64,000 nt of DNA from Rugamonas fusca. GTDB lineage: Bacteria; Pseudomonadota; Gammaproteobacteria; Burkholderiales; Burkholderiaceae_D. Shown here in pieces: positions 1-8,573 of the stretch; positions within the stretch are counted from its first letter, which is position 1; each line of letters begins with the position of its first letter. A program made the position numbers and the translations under genes. Under the pieces are notes generated by a model, which saw only the letters and a program-made list of their open reading frames with translations, ran no database searches and was not told the DNA's origin. The DNA is taken from positions 1-64,000 of the forward strand of contig NZ_JACEZS010000012.1 of NCBI RefSeq assembly GCF_014042365.1, written 5' to 3'.

Positions 1-69
1 CATTTCAATGTCGAGCGGATGGCCAAAGCCACCGCTGACCCCGTGAGCCACACCCCCGTCATCGGCTAG
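1..69 (+). CDS. 3' end of an unidentified reading frame
   Basis: The first 22 codons of the window are open on the plus strand and end at a TAG at 67-69. The peptide ends DPVSHTPVIG. I do not recognise it, and with so little sequence it may be a chance open frame. It converges on the nar operon terminator. Treat it as a possible gene end only. Confidence 0.2.
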   Translation, partial: HFNVERMAKATADPVSHTPVIG

Positions 70-118
70 ATTACACCTCCAACGTCAGGGATGTCGCCCC
101 CTTACAAATCCGATGATA

Positions 119-150
119 GACCCCGCCTCTCGGACCTGACCCCGCCTCTC
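119..150. repeat. Short direct repeat, REP-like remnant
   Basis: GACCCCGCCTCTC occurs twice, at 119-131 and 138-150, separated by 6 nt. The part reading CGGACCTGACCCCGCC resembles the repeat near 29657-29679. It sits just beyond the end of the minus-strand nar operon, where REP-type elements commonly accumulate. Confidence 0.5.
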
Positions 151-184
151 AAAAAAACGGCGTCCGCGCGAACGCGGACGCCGT
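151..184 (-). terminator. Intrinsic terminator of the narGHJI-ppiC operon
   Basis: A perfect 12-bp stem (157-168 with 173-184) has a 4-nt loop. On the minus strand it is followed by a run of seven T (151-157). It lies 33 nt past the ppiC stop codon. Confidence 0.85.
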
Positions 185-216
185 AGCGTCTCCCCCACTC
201 TCTTTATTTGGTCCGC

Positions 217-963
217 TTATTGCACCAACGGCGAATCCGCGCCTTCCAGTTCCACGCCTTCGATGTCGGCCTGGCCCACCAGGATGTGCAAATACTGGTG
301 CAGCGCGCGCTGCCAGGACTGGCGTTGCAGCTCGTCGGCGATCTGCGCCTGCACGGCGTCGAACGGCAGCGCTTCGCCTTCGATGCGGCGCATCGCTTGC
401 ACGATGTGCAGGCCAAAGCGCGTTTCCAGCAGGCGCCCGGCCAGTTCACCGGGCGCCATCCGGAACAGCAGCTGTTCGAATTCGGGCACGCACTGGCCCC
501 GCGCCAGCTGGCCCAGGTTGCCGCCCACGGCGCCGGACGGGCAGTTCGAATACTGGCGCGCCAGCTCGTCGAAACGGTCCGGGTTCGCTTGCAGCTCGGC
601 CAAAATCAGTTCGGCCGTGCTGCGCACCAGATCCAGTTGCACGGACGGGGTGACCTGGAACAGGATGTGGCGCGCTTCCACCAGCGCGCCGCTGGAGAAG
701 CGTTCGATCTGGCTCTGGTAGTAGCGGCGGCACGCGGCCTCGTCCACTTCCGGCACCTTCACTTCACGCTCGAACAGCGCTTCCACACGGGCGTCGTCCG
801 TCTCGCCCGTGATGCCCAGGCGGTCGGCCTCCTGCAGCAGCACCTGGCGCAACACCACTTCGTGCACGGCCTGTTTCAGGGGATTGGCCGCGTCCTCGTG
901 GTGCGGCAGTTCCTGCTCGATGGCGAGGTCGCTGACCTCGATTCCGTTGACGGCGATACCCAT
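217..963 (-). CDS. PpiC-type (parvulin) peptidyl-prolyl cis-trans isomerase of the nar operon
   Basis: This is a 248-residue parvulin-like isomerase. The N-terminal half is helical and SurA/NifM-like. The PpiC domain starts near residue 95 with ARHILFQV and continues through the conserved NCPSGAVGGNLG and FGLHIVQ segments. There is no signal peptide, so it should act in the cytoplasm, where NarGH is folded and loaded with cofactor. It is the last gene of narGHJI, 18 nt after narI, with AGGAG ahead of its ATG. Parvulins occur at this place in other proteobacterial nar operons. A role in nitrate reductase maturation is inferred from position only. Confidence 0.85.
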   Translation of the reverse strand: MGIAVNGIEVSDLAIEQELPHHEDAANPLKQAVHEVVLRQVLLQEADRLGITGETDDARVEALFEREVKVPEVDEAACRRYYQSQIERFSSGALVEARHILFQVTPSVQLDLVRSTAELILAELQANPDRFDELARQYSNCPSGAVGGNLGQLARGQCVPEFEQLLFRMAPGELAGRLLETRFGLHIVQAMRRIEGEALPFDAVQAQIADELQRQSWQRALHQYLHILVGQADIEGVELEGADSPLVQ

Positions 964-981
964 GTTGAGACTCCTGATTAA

Positions 982-1665
982 TTAACGGGTGCGAACCAGC
1001 TGGAAGGCGCGGCCCAGATAACCGACGGCGCCAAAGCCGCTCCACACGTGCACCAGACGGGTGAACGGGAAGATCACGAACAGCGACATGCCCATGAACA
1101 GGTGCAGCTTGAAGATCAGCGGCGCCGTTTCGATGAAGCCGGCCGCGTCGCCGCGGAAGGTCACCACGTGCTGGGCCCAGGTCATCAGCAGGACCATCAT
1201 GTGGCCGTCCATGTGCGAGGCCGAGGCGCCGATCGAGATCAGGCCCAGGGTCAGCGTCACCAGGATCCACAGCAGCACGATCTTGTCCTTGAAGGTGGTG
1301 ACGGCGCGCACGCGCTCATTCGAGAAGCGGCGGGCCAGCAACAGCAGCAGGCCGATCATGGCGCACGAACCCATGATGCCGCCAGCCGTCATCGCGATCA
1401 GCTGCTTGGTGCCGTGTTCGACGCCCAGCGCGTCCCACACGGCCACGGGGGTCAGCAGGCCGGCCGCATGACCGAAGAACAGGCCCAGCACGCCCACGTG
1501 GAACAGCGGGCTGCCCAGGCGCAGCGCGCCCGTGTGCAAGGTCTGGCTGGACTCGGACTTCCAGGTGTACTGTTCGCGGTCGAAGCGAATCAGGCTACCG
1601 AGCAGGAAGATGGCCAGCGCGATGTAGGGATAGATCCCGAACACGAATTGATGTAAATAGTTCAC
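982..1665 (-). CDS. narI: Respiratory nitrate reductase gamma subunit (cytochrome b)
   Basis: NarI is the membrane subunit that oxidises quinol at the periplasmic side and passes electrons through two b hemes to NarH. The protein has 227 residues, close to the E. coli length of 225, and several hydrophobic segments. The expected heme ligands are present: H56 and H66 near the N terminus and H188 and H206 near the C terminus. It starts with GTG at 1665, with AAGGAG upstream. The ribosome site overlaps the end of narJ, so the two are translationally close. Confidence 0.97.
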   Translation of the reverse strand: MNYLHQFVFGIYPYIALAIFLLGSLIRFDREQYTWKSESSQTLHTGALRLGSPLFHVGVLGLFFGHAAGLLTPVAVWDALGVEHGTKQLIAMTAGGIMGSCAMIGLLLLLARRFSNERVRAVTTFKDKIVLLWILVTLTLGLISIGASASHMDGHMMVLLMTWAQHVVTFRGDAAGFIETAPLIFKLHLFMGMSLFVIFPFTRLVHVWSGFGAVGYLGRAFQLVRTR

Positions 1666-1676
1666 TGCAGTCTCCT

Positions 1677-2342
1677 TCAGGCACGCTGCGGCGCGGCAGC
1701 CGCAGCCTTGGGATAAAAGTTAATCGGTTGCGGGCCGCTGGCCAGCGACGTCTGGAGCAGCGGCTCGACGCCGTCGGCGCCGGGGCCGAAGGTTTCCAGC
1801 GCTTCGTCCATGTCGCGGATGGGCGGCTCGGCCAGTTCCTCGGCCGCCACCGGGCTGTCCGCTTCCAGCAGGTCGAACAGCACGGCGTACGGGCTGGCGT
1901 TGGCCTTGAGCTTGCGGCCGATGTAGGCCAGCACGTGGACCGCGTCGCCCAGCAGGCGCAGACCTTCGTCGCGCTCCTGCTGCGACAGGAATTCGAGGAA
2001 CAGCGGCACATAATCCGGCAGGTCGTTGCCGACCATGTCCAGGCCATGCTTGCGGTACTCGGCCAGCAGGTCGACCATGGCCTGACCGCGGTCGCGCGAC
2101 TCGCCGTGGATATGCTCGAACAGGTGCAGCGAGTGCGACGGATTGCGGTCGAACGTGGCCACGTACTGCTGTTGCAGATCGATCAGCGGAGTGCTGGCGA
2201 TATGCTCGAACAGGCCGGCCAGGCTGGCCTCCCATTCGGGCCGTTCGGCCAGCGCCTGCCGCAGTTCCGGCAGGGCGTCGCACAATTCCTGCTCCGGGTA
2301 GAGCAGCAGCGCGGATAAGACTTGATAGCTTTTCATCTTCAT
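1677..2342 (-). CDS. narJ: Nitrate reductase assembly chaperone (delta subunit)
   Basis: NarJ is a cytoplasmic chaperone of the TorD/DmsD/NarJ family. It binds the NarG N terminus and is needed for molybdenum cofactor insertion and membrane attachment of NarGH. The 221 residues are highly acidic, begin MKMKSYQVLSALLLYPE and contain the family segment LPDYVPLFLEFLS. The gene lies 28 nt after narH and 11 nt before narI, in the usual narGHJI order. The Ala/Pro-rich C terminus is variable in the family. Confidence 0.95.
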   Translation of the reverse strand: MKMKSYQVLSALLLYPEQELCDALPELRQALAERPEWEASLAGLFEHIASTPLIDLQQQYVATFDRNPSHSLHLFEHIHGESRDRGQAMVDLLAEYRKHGLDMVGNDLPDYVPLFLEFLSQQERDEGLRLLGDAVHVLAYIGRKLKANASPYAVLFDLLEADSPVAAEELAEPPIRDMDEALETFGPGADGVEPLLQTSLASGPQPINFYPKAAAAAPQRA

Positions 2343-2370
2343 TCCTTGGTGGGCTAAGCGGGCCGCGTCA

Positions 2371-3927
2371 TCAGACGTCCAGCACTTCCTTCTTCTTGCG
2401 CGATTTTGGCATCGACATGAAGATGGCCGAACCCTGCTTCTTCTTGCCGAACAGGCTGTGGTCGGACACGCCGTCCGAGCAACCGTTGCCGAAGCTGAAG
2501 CCGCAGCTGCCCTTCTCGTTGAAGCTGTCCTCGGCCATTTCCTTGTGGCTGCTCGGGATCACGAAGCGGTCCTCGTAGTTGGCGATCGCCATGATGTGGT
2601 ACATGTCCTCGACCATGTGCTTGTCCAGGCCGACCTGCTTGAGCGGTTCCAGGTTTTCCACCCCTTCCACGCTCTTGCCGCGCATGTAGGCACGCATGGC
2701 CAGCATGCGGTCCAGCGCCTTGAGCACCGGCACCTGGTCGCCCGCCGTCAGCAGGTTGGCCAGATACTGCACCGGGATGCGCAGGCTCTTGGTGTCGGGC
2801 AGGATGCCGTTCTTGCCCAGCACGCCCGATTCGGCCGCGGCCTGGATCGGCGACAGTGGCGGGATGTACCACACCATCGGCAGCGTGCGGTATTCCGGGT
2901 GCAGCGGGAACGCCACCTTCCATTCCACCGCCATCTTGTAGACGGGCGAACGCTTGGCCGATTCCAGCCACGAATCGGGGATGCCCTGGCGGCGCGCCTC
3001 GGCGATCACTTCCGGATCGTGCGGATTGAGGAACAGGCCCAGTTGCGACGGATACAGGTCGCGCTCGTCGGCCACCGATGCCGCCGACTCGATCTTGTCG
3101 GCGTCGTACAGCAGCACGCCCAGGTAGCGGATGCGGCCCACGCAGGTTTCCGAGCACACGGTCGGCTGGCCCGCTTCGATACGGGGGTAGCAGAAGGTGC
3201 ACTTTTCGGCCTTGCCCGAAGACCAGTTGTAGTAGATCTTCTTGTACGGGCAGCCGGAGATGCACATACGCCAGCCGCGGCACTTGTCCTGGTCGATCAG
3301 CACGATGCCGTCGTCCTCGCGCTTGTACACGGAACCGGACGGGCACGACGCCACGCAGGTCGGGTTCAGGCAGTGTTCGCACAGGCGCGGCAAGTACATC
3401 ATGAAGGTGTTCTCGAAGGTGCCGTACATCTCCTTCTGCATGTTGTCGAACAGCTTGTCCTGGCTGCGCTGGGCGAATTCGCCGCCCAGGTCGTCCTCCC
3501 AGTTCGGGCCCCATTCGATCTTGTCCATCTTCTTGCCGGTGATGACGGAGATCGGACGGGCGGTCGGAGGCGTTTCCGACAGCGGCGCGTTCTGCAGGTG
3601 CTCGTAGTCGTAGGTGAACGGCTCGTAATACTCGTCGATATTGGGCAGGTTCGGGTTGGCGAAGATGTTGGCCAGGATTTTCAGGCGGCTGCCCTGGCGC
3701 GGCTCGATCTTGCCGGCCGCCGTGCGGCGCCAGCCGCCGTTCCACTTGTCCTGGTTTTCCCACTGCTTCGGATAGCCGATGCCGGGTTTGGTTTCCACGT
3801 TGTTGAACCATGCGTATTCCACGCCGTCACGGCTGGTCCACACGTTCTTGCAGGTGACGGAACAAGTGTGGCAACCGATGCACTTGTCCAGGTTCAGCAC
3901 CATGCCGATTTGCGCTCTGATTTTCAT
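2371..3927 (-). CDS. narH: Respiratory nitrate reductase beta subunit (Fe-S)
   Basis: NarH carries four iron-sulfur clusters between NarI and NarG. The first Cys group is C16, C19, C22 and C26. A second group reads CEHCLNPTCVASCP. A third reads CRGWRMCISGCP, where Trp replaces one Cys, as expected for the 3Fe-4S cluster. A fourth is CTFCYPRIEAGQPTVC. At 518 residues the length is normal. The C terminus is Lys-rich. The gene lies 29 nt after narG with a GAGG ribosome site. Confidence 0.98.
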   Translation of the reverse strand: MKIRAQIGMVLNLDKCIGCHTCSVTCKNVWTSRDGVEYAWFNNVETKPGIGYPKQWENQDKWNGGWRRTAAGKIEPRQGSRLKILANIFANPNLPNIDEYYEPFTYDYEHLQNAPLSETPPTARPISVITGKKMDKIEWGPNWEDDLGGEFAQRSQDKLFDNMQKEMYGTFENTFMMYLPRLCEHCLNPTCVASCPSGSVYKREDDGIVLIDQDKCRGWRMCISGCPYKKIYYNWSSGKAEKCTFCYPRIEAGQPTVCSETCVGRIRYLGVLLYDADKIESAASVADERDLYPSQLGLFLNPHDPEVIAEARRQGIPDSWLESAKRSPVYKMAVEWKVAFPLHPEYRTLPMVWYIPPLSPIQAAAESGVLGKNGILPDTKSLRIPVQYLANLLTAGDQVPVLKALDRMLAMRAYMRGKSVEGVENLEPLKQVGLDKHMVEDMYHIMAIANYEDRFVIPSSHKEMAEDSFNEKGSCGFSFGNGCSDGVSDHSLFGKKKQGSAIFMSMPKSRKKKEVLDV

Positions 3928-3956
3928 ATGATTTTACCTCGCTATCGTTGACGGTT

Positions 3957-6900
3957 TCAGGCCTTGGAGGACAATGGGCCTTCCAGCCAATCGACTTTAT
4001 CCATCTTGCGCACCAACACGAACTCATCGCGGTTGGAGCCGACCGTGCCGTAGTAGTTGAAGCCATACGACAGCTGGGCGTAGCCGCCGATCATGTGGGT
4101 CGGCTTGGTGACGGCCCGCGTGACCGAGTTGTGGATGCCACCGCGTTTGCCCGACGTTTCCGCGCCAGGGACGTTGATGATCTTCTCCTGGGCGTGGTAC
4201 ATCAGGGTCATGCCTTCCGGTACCCGCTGGCTGACGATGGCGCGCGCCGTCAACGTACCGTTCACGTTGAACACCTCGATCCAGTCGTTGTCCACGATGC
4301 CGGCCGCCTTGGCGTCGATCTCCGACAGCCACACGTGCGGGCCGCCGCGCGACAGCGTGAGCATGCGCAGGTTGTCCGAGTAGGTCGAGTGGATACCCCA
4401 CTTCTGGTGCGGCGTGATCCAGTTGAGCGCGATCTCCTTGTTGCCGTTCGGTTTGGCGCCCAGCATGGCCGCCGTGGTCTTGGTGTTGATGGCCGGCTTG
4501 TACACGCACAGACCTTCGCCAAAATCACGCATCCACAGGTGATCCTGGTAGAACTGCTGGCGGCCCGTCAGCGTGCGCCATGGGATCAGTTCATGCACGT
4601 TGGTGTAGCAGGCGTTGTAGCTCACTTCTTCCGACTCCAGGCCCGACCAGGTGGGCGAGGAAATGATCTTGCGGGGCTGTGCCTGCACGTCGCGGAAGCG
4701 GATCGAATCATGCTCTCGCGGCAGGGCCAGGTGGGTGTGGTCGCGGCCCGTGATCTTGGACAGCGCATCCCATGCCTTGACCGCCACGTGGCCGTTGGTT
4801 TCCGGCGCCAGCGACAATATCATCTCGGCCGCGTCGATGGCCGTTTCCAGGCGTGGCTGGCCTTGCGAGATACCCTCTTCCAGCACGGTGCGGTTCACGC
4901 CGCGCAGCACGTCCACTTCGTGGCCGGTCTTCCAGCTGATACCCTTGCCGCCGTTGCCGATCTTCTCGAGCAGCGGGCCGATCGAGGTGAACTTCTTGTA
5001 GATCTGGGTGTAGTCGCGCTCGATCACGGTCATGCTCGGCATGGTCTTGCCTGGCACGGGTTCGCACTCGCCGGCGCGCCAGTCCTTCGGATCGAACGGC
5101 TGGCCCAGTTCCCCAGGCGTGTCGTGCAGCAGTGGGGTCAGCACCAGATCCTTCTGCGTGCCCAGCGCGGCGCCGCCGATTTCCGAGAACTTCTTGGCCA
5201 GGCCCTTGTAGATCTCCCAGTCCGACTTCGATTGCCACAGCGGTTGCACGGCTTCCGACAGCGGGTGGATGAAGGGGTGCATGTCGGACGTGTTCATGTC
5301 GTCCTTCTCATACCATGTGGCCGTCGGCAGCACGATGTCGCCGTACAGGCAGGTGGTGGACATGCGGAAGTCCAGCACCACCAGCAGATCGAGCTTGCCT
5401 TCCACGGCCGGGCGCACTTTCACGTCGCGTGGCTTGATGCACTGGTCTTCATCGCTCATCAGCGCATTCTGGGTGCCCAGCAGGTACTTGAGGAAGTACT
5501 CGTGGCCCTTGCCCGAGCTGCCCAGGATGTTGGAGCGCCACACGAACATATTGCGCGGGAAGTTGGCCGGATTGTCCGGGTCATCGCACGAGAAGTTCAG
5601 CTTGCCGTCCTTGATCTGCTGGACGGCGTAGGCGGCCGGGTCCTGGCCTGCTGCCGCGGCGGCGCGCGCCACTTCCAGCGGGTTGGTTTCCAGTTGCGGT
5701 GCGGACGGCAGCCAACCGAGGCGCTCGGCCTTGGCGTTGTAGTCCAGCAGCGTCATTGGCGCGACATCCGGGCCGGCCGTTGGCGAAGCGATTTCCTCGG
5801 TGTGCAGCTTCTCGTGGCGCCACTGGCTGGTGTGGGCGTAGAAGAACGAGGTGCCGTTCATCTGGCGCATCGGACGGTTCCAGTCCTGGGCGAACGCCAG
5901 CGGGGTCCAGCCGGTCTGCGGACGCAGCTTTTCCTGGCCCACGTAGTGTGCCCAGCCGCCGCCCGACTGGCCCACGCAACCGCACATCATCAGCATGTTG
6001 ATGATGCCGCGATAGGTCATGTCCATGTGGTACCAGTGATTCAGGGCCGCGCCCACGATCACCATGCTCTTGCCGCGGGTCTGGTCCGCGTTCTGCGCGA
6101 ACTGACGGGCCACGGTGATCACGTCGGCCGCTTTCACGCCGGTGTGCTTGACCTGCCATTGCGGGGTGTAAGGCACGTCGTCCTCGTAGCTGGTGGCCAC
6201 GTTGCCGCCGCCCAGGCCTCGGTCGATACCGTAGTTGGCCATGGTCAGGTCGAACACGGTGGCGACCAGCGCGGTGCTGCCGTCGGCCAGCGTGAGGCGC
6301 TTGACGGGCACGTTGCGCATCAACAGGTCGCTGGCGTCCTTGCCGCCGAAGTAGGCGAAGCCCACGGGCACCACTTCATCGGCGCAGCCGATCAGCGACA
6401 GGCGCGGATCGACAGGCTTGCCGTTGCCGCCCTGTTTCATCTCCAGGTTCCACTTGCCCGACTCGCCCCAGCGGAAGCCGATCGAGCCGGCCGGCGCCAC
6501 GATCTCGCCGCTGGCGTCGTCGATGACCAGGGTCTTCCAGTCGGGATTGTTGGTTTCGTCCAGGTTGTTGGCCAGGTGCGAGGCGCGCAGGAAGTACTCG
6601 GGCGCCAGGGTGCCGTTCTGCTCCTTGAGCAGCACCAGCATCGGGAAGTCGGTGTATTGCTTGGCGTAGTCCTTGAAGTACTGGGACTGGCCATCGGTGT
6701 GGTATTCCTTCAGGATCACGTGGCCCATGGCCATCGCCAGTGCCGCATCCGTGCCCTGTTTTGGCGCCAGCCAGATGTCGCCGAACTTGGCCATTTCGCC
6801 GAAGTCGGACGACACGGCCACCGTCTTGGTGCCCTTGTAGCGCACTTCGGTGTAGAAGTGGGCGTCCGGGGTACGGGTCATGGGCACGTTCGAGCCCCAC

Positions 6901-7652
6901 ACCATCAGGAAGGTGGAGTTGTACCAGTCGGCCGATTCGGGCACGTCGGTCTGTTCGCCCCACACTTGCGGGCTGCTTGGCGGCAGGTCGCAATACCAGT
7001 CGTAGAAGCTCAGGGCCACACCGCCGATCAGCGACAGGTAGCGGGTACCGGCCGCGTAGCTGACCATGGACATGGCGGGAATCGGCGAGAAGCCGACGAT
7101 ACGGTCAGGGCCGTACTTCTTGATGGTCAGGGCGTTGGCGGCCGCGATCATCTCGTTGCAGGTGTCCCAGTCGGCGCGCACGAAGCCACCCAGGCCGCGC
7201 ACGGACTTGTACTGCTTGGCGCGTTCAGGGTTCTGGCTGATGTAGTCCCAGGCCGTGACCGGGTCCATGGTCTTGCGCGCTTCACGCCACATGTCCATCA
7301 GGCGGCCGCGCACCATCGGATACTTGACGCGCTGGGCCGAATACACGTACCAGGAATAGCTGGCGCCGCGCGGGCAGCCGCGCGGCTCGTGGTTGGGCAG
7401 ATCGGGCCGCGTACGCGGGTAATCGGTCTGCTGGGTTTCCCACGTGATCAACCCGTTCTTCACGTACACCTTCCAGCTGCAGGAGCCGGTGCAGTTCACG
7501 CCGTGCGTGGAACGCACGATCTTGTCATGCTGCCAGCGTTGGCGGTAGGCGTTTTCCCAAGTGCGATCCTCGTGGACAACTGCCCCGTGGCCGTCGGAAA
7601 ACGTTGATTTTGTTTTGCTGAAGAATTTCAGGCGATCCAGAAAATGACTCAT
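3957..7652 (-). CDS. narG: Respiratory nitrate reductase alpha subunit (molybdopterin)
   Basis: NarG is the catalytic subunit that reduces nitrate to nitrite on a bis-MGD molybdenum centre at the cytoplasmic face of the membrane. The 1231 residues include the FS0 cluster ligands H50, C54, C58 and C93, an unusual His plus three Cys set typical of NarG. They also include the conserved NHEPRGCPRGASYSW segment and the long C-terminal molybdopterin-binding domain. The start has GAGGAGG 5 nt upstream. It is the first gene of narGHJI-ppiC. The 155-nt gap to the upstream nosL-like gene contains leader structures and one copy of a shared motif. Confidence 0.98.
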   Translation of the reverse strand: MSHFLDRLKFFSKTKSTFSDGHGAVVHEDRTWENAYRQRWQHDKIVRSTHGVNCTGSCSWKVYVKNGLITWETQQTDYPRTRPDLPNHEPRGCPRGASYSWYVYSAQRVKYPMVRGRLMDMWREARKTMDPVTAWDYISQNPERAKQYKSVRGLGGFVRADWDTCNEMIAAANALTIKKYGPDRIVGFSPIPAMSMVSYAAGTRYLSLIGGVALSFYDWYCDLPPSSPQVWGEQTDVPESADWYNSTFLMVWGSNVPMTRTPDAHFYTEVRYKGTKTVAVSSDFGEMAKFGDIWLAPKQGTDAALAMAMGHVILKEYHTDGQSQYFKDYAKQYTDFPMLVLLKEQNGTLAPEYFLRASHLANNLDETNNPDWKTLVIDDASGEIVAPAGSIGFRWGESGKWNLEMKQGGNGKPVDPRLSLIGCADEVVPVGFAYFGGKDASDLLMRNVPVKRLTLADGSTALVATVFDLTMANYGIDRGLGGGNVATSYEDDVPYTPQWQVKHTGVKAADVITVARQFAQNADQTRGKSMVIVGAALNHWYHMDMTYRGIINMLMMCGCVGQSGGGWAHYVGQEKLRPQTGWTPLAFAQDWNRPMRQMNGTSFFYAHTSQWRHEKLHTEEIASPTAGPDVAPMTLLDYNAKAERLGWLPSAPQLETNPLEVARAAAAAGQDPAAYAVQQIKDGKLNFSCDDPDNPANFPRNMFVWRSNILGSSGKGHEYFLKYLLGTQNALMSDEDQCIKPRDVKVRPAVEGKLDLLVVLDFRMSTTCLYGDIVLPTATWYEKDDMNTSDMHPFIHPLSEAVQPLWQSKSDWEIYKGLAKKFSEIGGAALGTQKDLVLTPLLHDTPGELGQPFDPKDWRAGECEPVPGKTMPSMTVIERDYTQIYKKFTSIGPLLEKIGNGGKGISWKTGHEVDVLRGVNRTVLEEGISQGQPRLETAIDAAEMILSLAPETNGHVAVKAWDALSKITGRDHTHLALPREHDSIRFRDVQAQPRKIISSPTWSGLESEEVSYNACYTNVHELIPWRTLTGRQQFYQDHLWMRDFGEGLCVYKPAINTKTTAAMLGAKPNGNKEIALNWITPHQKWGIHSTYSDNLRMLTLSRGGPHVWLSEIDAKAAGIVDNDWIEVFNVNGTLTARAIVSQRVPEGMTLMYHAQEKIINVPGAETSGKRGGIHNSVTRAVTKPTHMIGGYAQLSYGFNYYGTVGSNRDEFVLVRKMDKVDWLEGPLSSKA

Positions 7653-7688
7653 GCTGCCTCCTCACTTGCACCCTGTGCGGTACCAGGA

Positions 7689-7759
7689 ACTAAACACCTC
7701 CTCACGCAACATGCGTGAGGCCGTCGATACCATGCAGTCTACGCAGGGGGGTGTTTAGT
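7689..7759 (-). promoter_or_regulatory. narG leader: nested inverted repeats
   Basis: A 10-bp inverted repeat, ACTAAACACC at 7689-7698 and GGTGTTTAGT at 7750-7759, encloses a perfect 8-bp hairpin (7700-7707 with 7713-7720, loop AACAT). No T-run follows, so it is not an obvious terminator of the upstream nosL-like gene. It may be a leader RNA structure or an operator. No good FNR box was found here. Confidence 0.4.
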
Positions 7760-7788
7760 GTGAATCGGCAAGAAGTCTTGCGGATGGG

Positions 7789-7804
7789 GCGAGAAGGACT
7801 AGGC
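7789..7804 (-). promoter_or_regulatory. Shared GGACTAG motif, narG copy
   Basis: GCGAGAAGGACTAGGC matches the copy upstream of the nosL-like gene at 14 of 16 positions. It also resembles the copy upstream of narK1 (19741-19756). It lies about 145 bp before the narG start. A further GACTAGGCCG occurs at 7820-7829 inside the 3' end of the nosL-like gene. The binding protein is unknown; a nitrate-responsive regulator is one inference. Confidence 0.4.
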
Positions 7805-7807
7805 CGT

Positions 7808-8335
7808 TTAGGTCTTTGTGACTAGGCCGGGCGTGGATTCCGTGACAGCGACGTTGCTGGCGGCCGTCAGCAACTGTTGATAGGACAGCAAGCGCCCACC
7901 GCCCGCGCGCACGTACTCCCGCGCGTGGTGCGCCGACGAGAAGGCGGCTAACTCGCCCCTGCCCTGCCCCTGCCCTTGCTGGCCGCGCAGCACGTAGGTG
8001 GCCTGGCGGGCCGCCACCCAGCCGCCGGTACTGGCGGCCGGGGCGCCCGCGTCCTGGACGAAACTGGCCCGCACGAAGCCGGGCTGCTCGACCGAGGCCA
8101 GCATGGCGAACATGGCCGACAGCGAGCAATAGAACACGGGCCGGCCCTGGTCGTACTGGATCTGGCCCGTGGGCGCCGTGGCGCAGGACGCGGCCTGTGC
8201 GGACGGCGGCGGCGCCGGCCGGGCGTCCGCATCGGCCGGCTGCAGCGACGGCGCCAGCAACAGCACCCGCAGCAATCCCGCCAGCGCCAGCGCCTGGGTG
8301 GCCACGCTCAGATAATGGCGCTTCCTCGACAACAT
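7808..8335 (-). CDS. NosL-like protein lacking the CGM motif
   Basis: This is a 175-residue exported protein with an N-terminal hydrophobic segment (about residues 11-28). Its body resembles NosL, a copper chaperone for nitrous oxide reductase: GRPVFYCSLSAMFAML (about 65-79), WVAARQATYVL, and a C-terminal GGRLLSYQQLL. The usual NosL copper-binding CGM is missing. The only Cys in that place is C51 (SCATA), with a second Cys at C70. The ATG at 8335 has AAGGGAAGG upstream; longer in-frame starts overlap the FNR-type box and are rejected. No nosZ cluster is nearby. It precedes narG on the same strand, so a job in nitrate respiration or copper handling is possible. Confidence 0.65.
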   Translation of the reverse strand: MLSRKRHYLSVATQALALAGLLRVLLLAPSLQPADADARPAPPPSAQAASCATAPTGQIQYDQGRPVFYCSLSAMFAMLASVEQPGFVRASFVQDAGAPAASTGGWVAARQATYVLRGQQGQGQGRGELAAFSSAHHAREYVRAGGGRLLSYQQLLTAASNVAVTESTPGLVTKT

Positions 8336-8409
8336 GGTGTAACCTTCCCTTGCACACGGCGCCATCCGCGCCCAGGCCACCATTGTCCGGAACGGCACAC
8401 GCAAATAAT

Positions 8410-8423
8410 ATGATGTGGCTCAA
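8410..8423 (-). promoter_or_regulatory. FNR/DNR-type box upstream of the nosL-like gene
   Basis: On the minus strand the site reads TTGAG-CCAC-ATCAT, two mismatches from TTGAT-N4-ATCAA. With activation at -41.5 the transcript would start near 8375, about 40 nt before the ATG at 8335, which fits the chosen start. Confidence 0.6.
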
Positions 8424-8442
8424 GGATTTCCGTGACAGCCCT

Positions 8443-8458
8443 CAGCCAAAAGGACTAG
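8443..8458 (-). promoter_or_regulatory. Shared GGACTAG motif, nosL copy
   Basis: CAGCCAAAAGGACTAG lies about 20 bp upstream (minus-strand sense) of the FNR-type box and about 115 bp before the gene start. The narK1 copy is identical at 14 of these 16 bases and also lies about 115 bp before its gene. Confidence 0.45.
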
Positions 8459-8573
8459 GCCCGCTAGCCACTCGCGCCGATGGCGACGACCGCCGTGCCG
8501 GGTTATACATACGGCTGGCGCGCGCGCACGCACCGCGTGTCGCATCGCGCCCGCACAATGAAAGGAAGCACCC

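Noticed and set aside
3948..7607. A 1219-codon open frame on the plus strand opposite narG
   Set aside because: It is the antisense shadow of narG in GC-rich DNA, rich in His, Arg, Val and Gln, without a recognisable domain. narG on the other strand is certain.
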